A stretch of DNA of 64,000 bases from Prochlorococcus sp. AG-402-C22 (GTDB lineage Bacteria; Cyanobacteriota; Cyanobacteriia; PCC-6307; Cyanobiaceae): assembly GCA_003279535.1 (NCBI GenBank), contig QCHO01000004.1, positions 24,310-88,309 on the forward strand. The letters run 5' to 3'. How positions within the stretch are numbered: position 1 is the stretch's first letter; each line of letters starts with the position of its first letter. Under the pieces are notes generated by a model. The model ran no database searches and was not told the origin of the DNA. It saw nothing but the letters and a program-made list of their open reading frames with translations. Positions 63,054-64,000 of this stretch are shown here, piece after piece. A program made the position numbers and the translations under genes.

Positions 63054-63962
63054 CTATCTTGGAAACTTTTTCATAAGTTTTTGAATCTCTTCAGCATGGT
63101 AACTGCTACGAGTTAAAGGGGAACTCACTACTTGCATAAAGCCCAAATTTTTTTCCCCGAACGCTTTAAAATAATTAAATTTTGAAGGACTCACGAATCT
63201 TTGAACAGGTAAATGATTAGGGCCAGGAGATAAATATTGACCAATAGTAACAATATCAACGTAATTACTCCTCAAATCCTCAAGAAGATTCAAAACCTCC
63301 TCATCTTTTTCCCCTAAACCAAGCATAAAGCCTGATTTTGTATAAACTTTAGGAGAATACTCTCTAGTTCTTTTAAGTAACTCTAGAGTTCTCTCATATT
63401 TACCCTGAGGTCTTACTTTTTTATAAAGCGATGGCACAGTTTCAATATTGTGGTTTAAAACATTTGGATTGGAATTAAGAACTTTTTGAAGAGCTTTCCA
63501 ATTACCACAAAAATCAGGAATTAGAAGCTCAATCGTAGTTTCAGGAGATTTTTTTCTTACTTGATCAACACATTTAAAAAATTGAGATGCCCCACCATCC
63601 TCAAGATCGTCTCTATTAACTGATGTGATTACAACGTGCTTAAGCTTCATTCTATAAACGGCTTCTGCTAGACGATATGGTTCTGTTGGGTCTAAATCTC
63701 TCTTGGATCTATCAAAATCAATATCGCAATATGGACATGCCCTGGTGCAACCAGGGCCCATTATAAGGAAAGTTGCAGTTCCACTAGCAAAACATTCACC
63801 AATATTTGGACAGCTTGCTTCTTGACATACGGTATTGAGATTTAAATCATTTAATAAATTTGCAGTACTACCAATTCTCTCAACTTGTGGAGCTTTTACT
63901 CTTAACCAATCGGGTTTTGAAATTAAACTATTATTATTAGTCAAATTAATTCTTACTGACAT
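63054..63962 (-). CDS. lipA: Lipoyl synthase
   Basis: [13 protein letters not shown] and [11 protein letters not shown] double FeS motifs; [18 protein letters not shown]. Confidence 0.96.
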   Translation of the reverse strand: MSVRINLTNNNSLISKPDWLRVKAPQVERIGSTANLLNDLNLNTVCQEASCPNIGECFASGTATFLIMGPGCTRACPYCDIDFDRSKRDLDPTEPYRLAEAVYRMKLKHVVITSVNRDDLEDGGASQFFKCVDQVRKKSPETTIELLIPDFCGNWKALQKVLNSNPNVLNHNIETVPSLYKKVRPQGKYERTLELLKRTREYSPKVYTKSGFMLGLGEKDEEVLNLLEDLRSNYVDIVTIGQYLSPGPNHLPVQRFVSPSKFNYFKAFGEKNLGFMQVVSSPLTRSSYHAEEIQKLMKKFPR

Positions 63963-64000
63963 GTAATTTTTATTTTACTAAAAACAAGATGAATTAACTA

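Overview
The window is about 64 kb of very AT-rich, densely packed DNA. It looks like core chromosome of a marine picocyanobacterium, most likely a high-light-adapted Prochlorococcus: split rpoC1/rpoC2, an atpI-atpB-atpE operon, System II cytochrome c biogenesis, an Hli protein, a large ferredoxin-type GOGAT, and almost no intergenic space. I support about 60 protein genes and one tRNA (Thr-CGT). Main blocks are the atp operon, ftsW-ccdA-ccsB, queF/glnB, purB-fumC, a five-gene biotin operon (bioF, BioK/BioG-like, bioC, bioD, bioA), a ferredoxin/DUF1257/DUF2997/HEAT cluster, rpoB-rpoC1-rpoC2, rimP-nusA-ylxR-infB, rne-rnhB, the str operon (rpsL-rpsG-fusA-tufA-rpsJ), gltB and lipA. Two short genes are missing from the supplied ORF track: an Hli protein at 23605..23757 (-) and a roughly 48-aa single-TM protein at 22334..22480 (-). 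I saw no CRISPR array, prophage, transposon, toxin-antitoxin or defense island, and I do not claim a new system. The best leads are: (1) a dual-coding overlap in which the RNase E C-terminal PNPase-binding-like peptide (RKKRRRSSA) shares DNA with the rnhB start; (2) nested 18-bp and 90-bp tandem repeats in the infB N-terminal region; (3) the Fed7-like ferredoxin/Ycf35/DUF2997 cluster; (4) an atypical pimeloyl-ester hydrolase in the biotin operon; (5) an orphan radical SAM protein; and (6) several intergenic RNA hairpins, including one that could mask the atpI ribosome-binding site. All calls come from reading the sequence; no database search was run.
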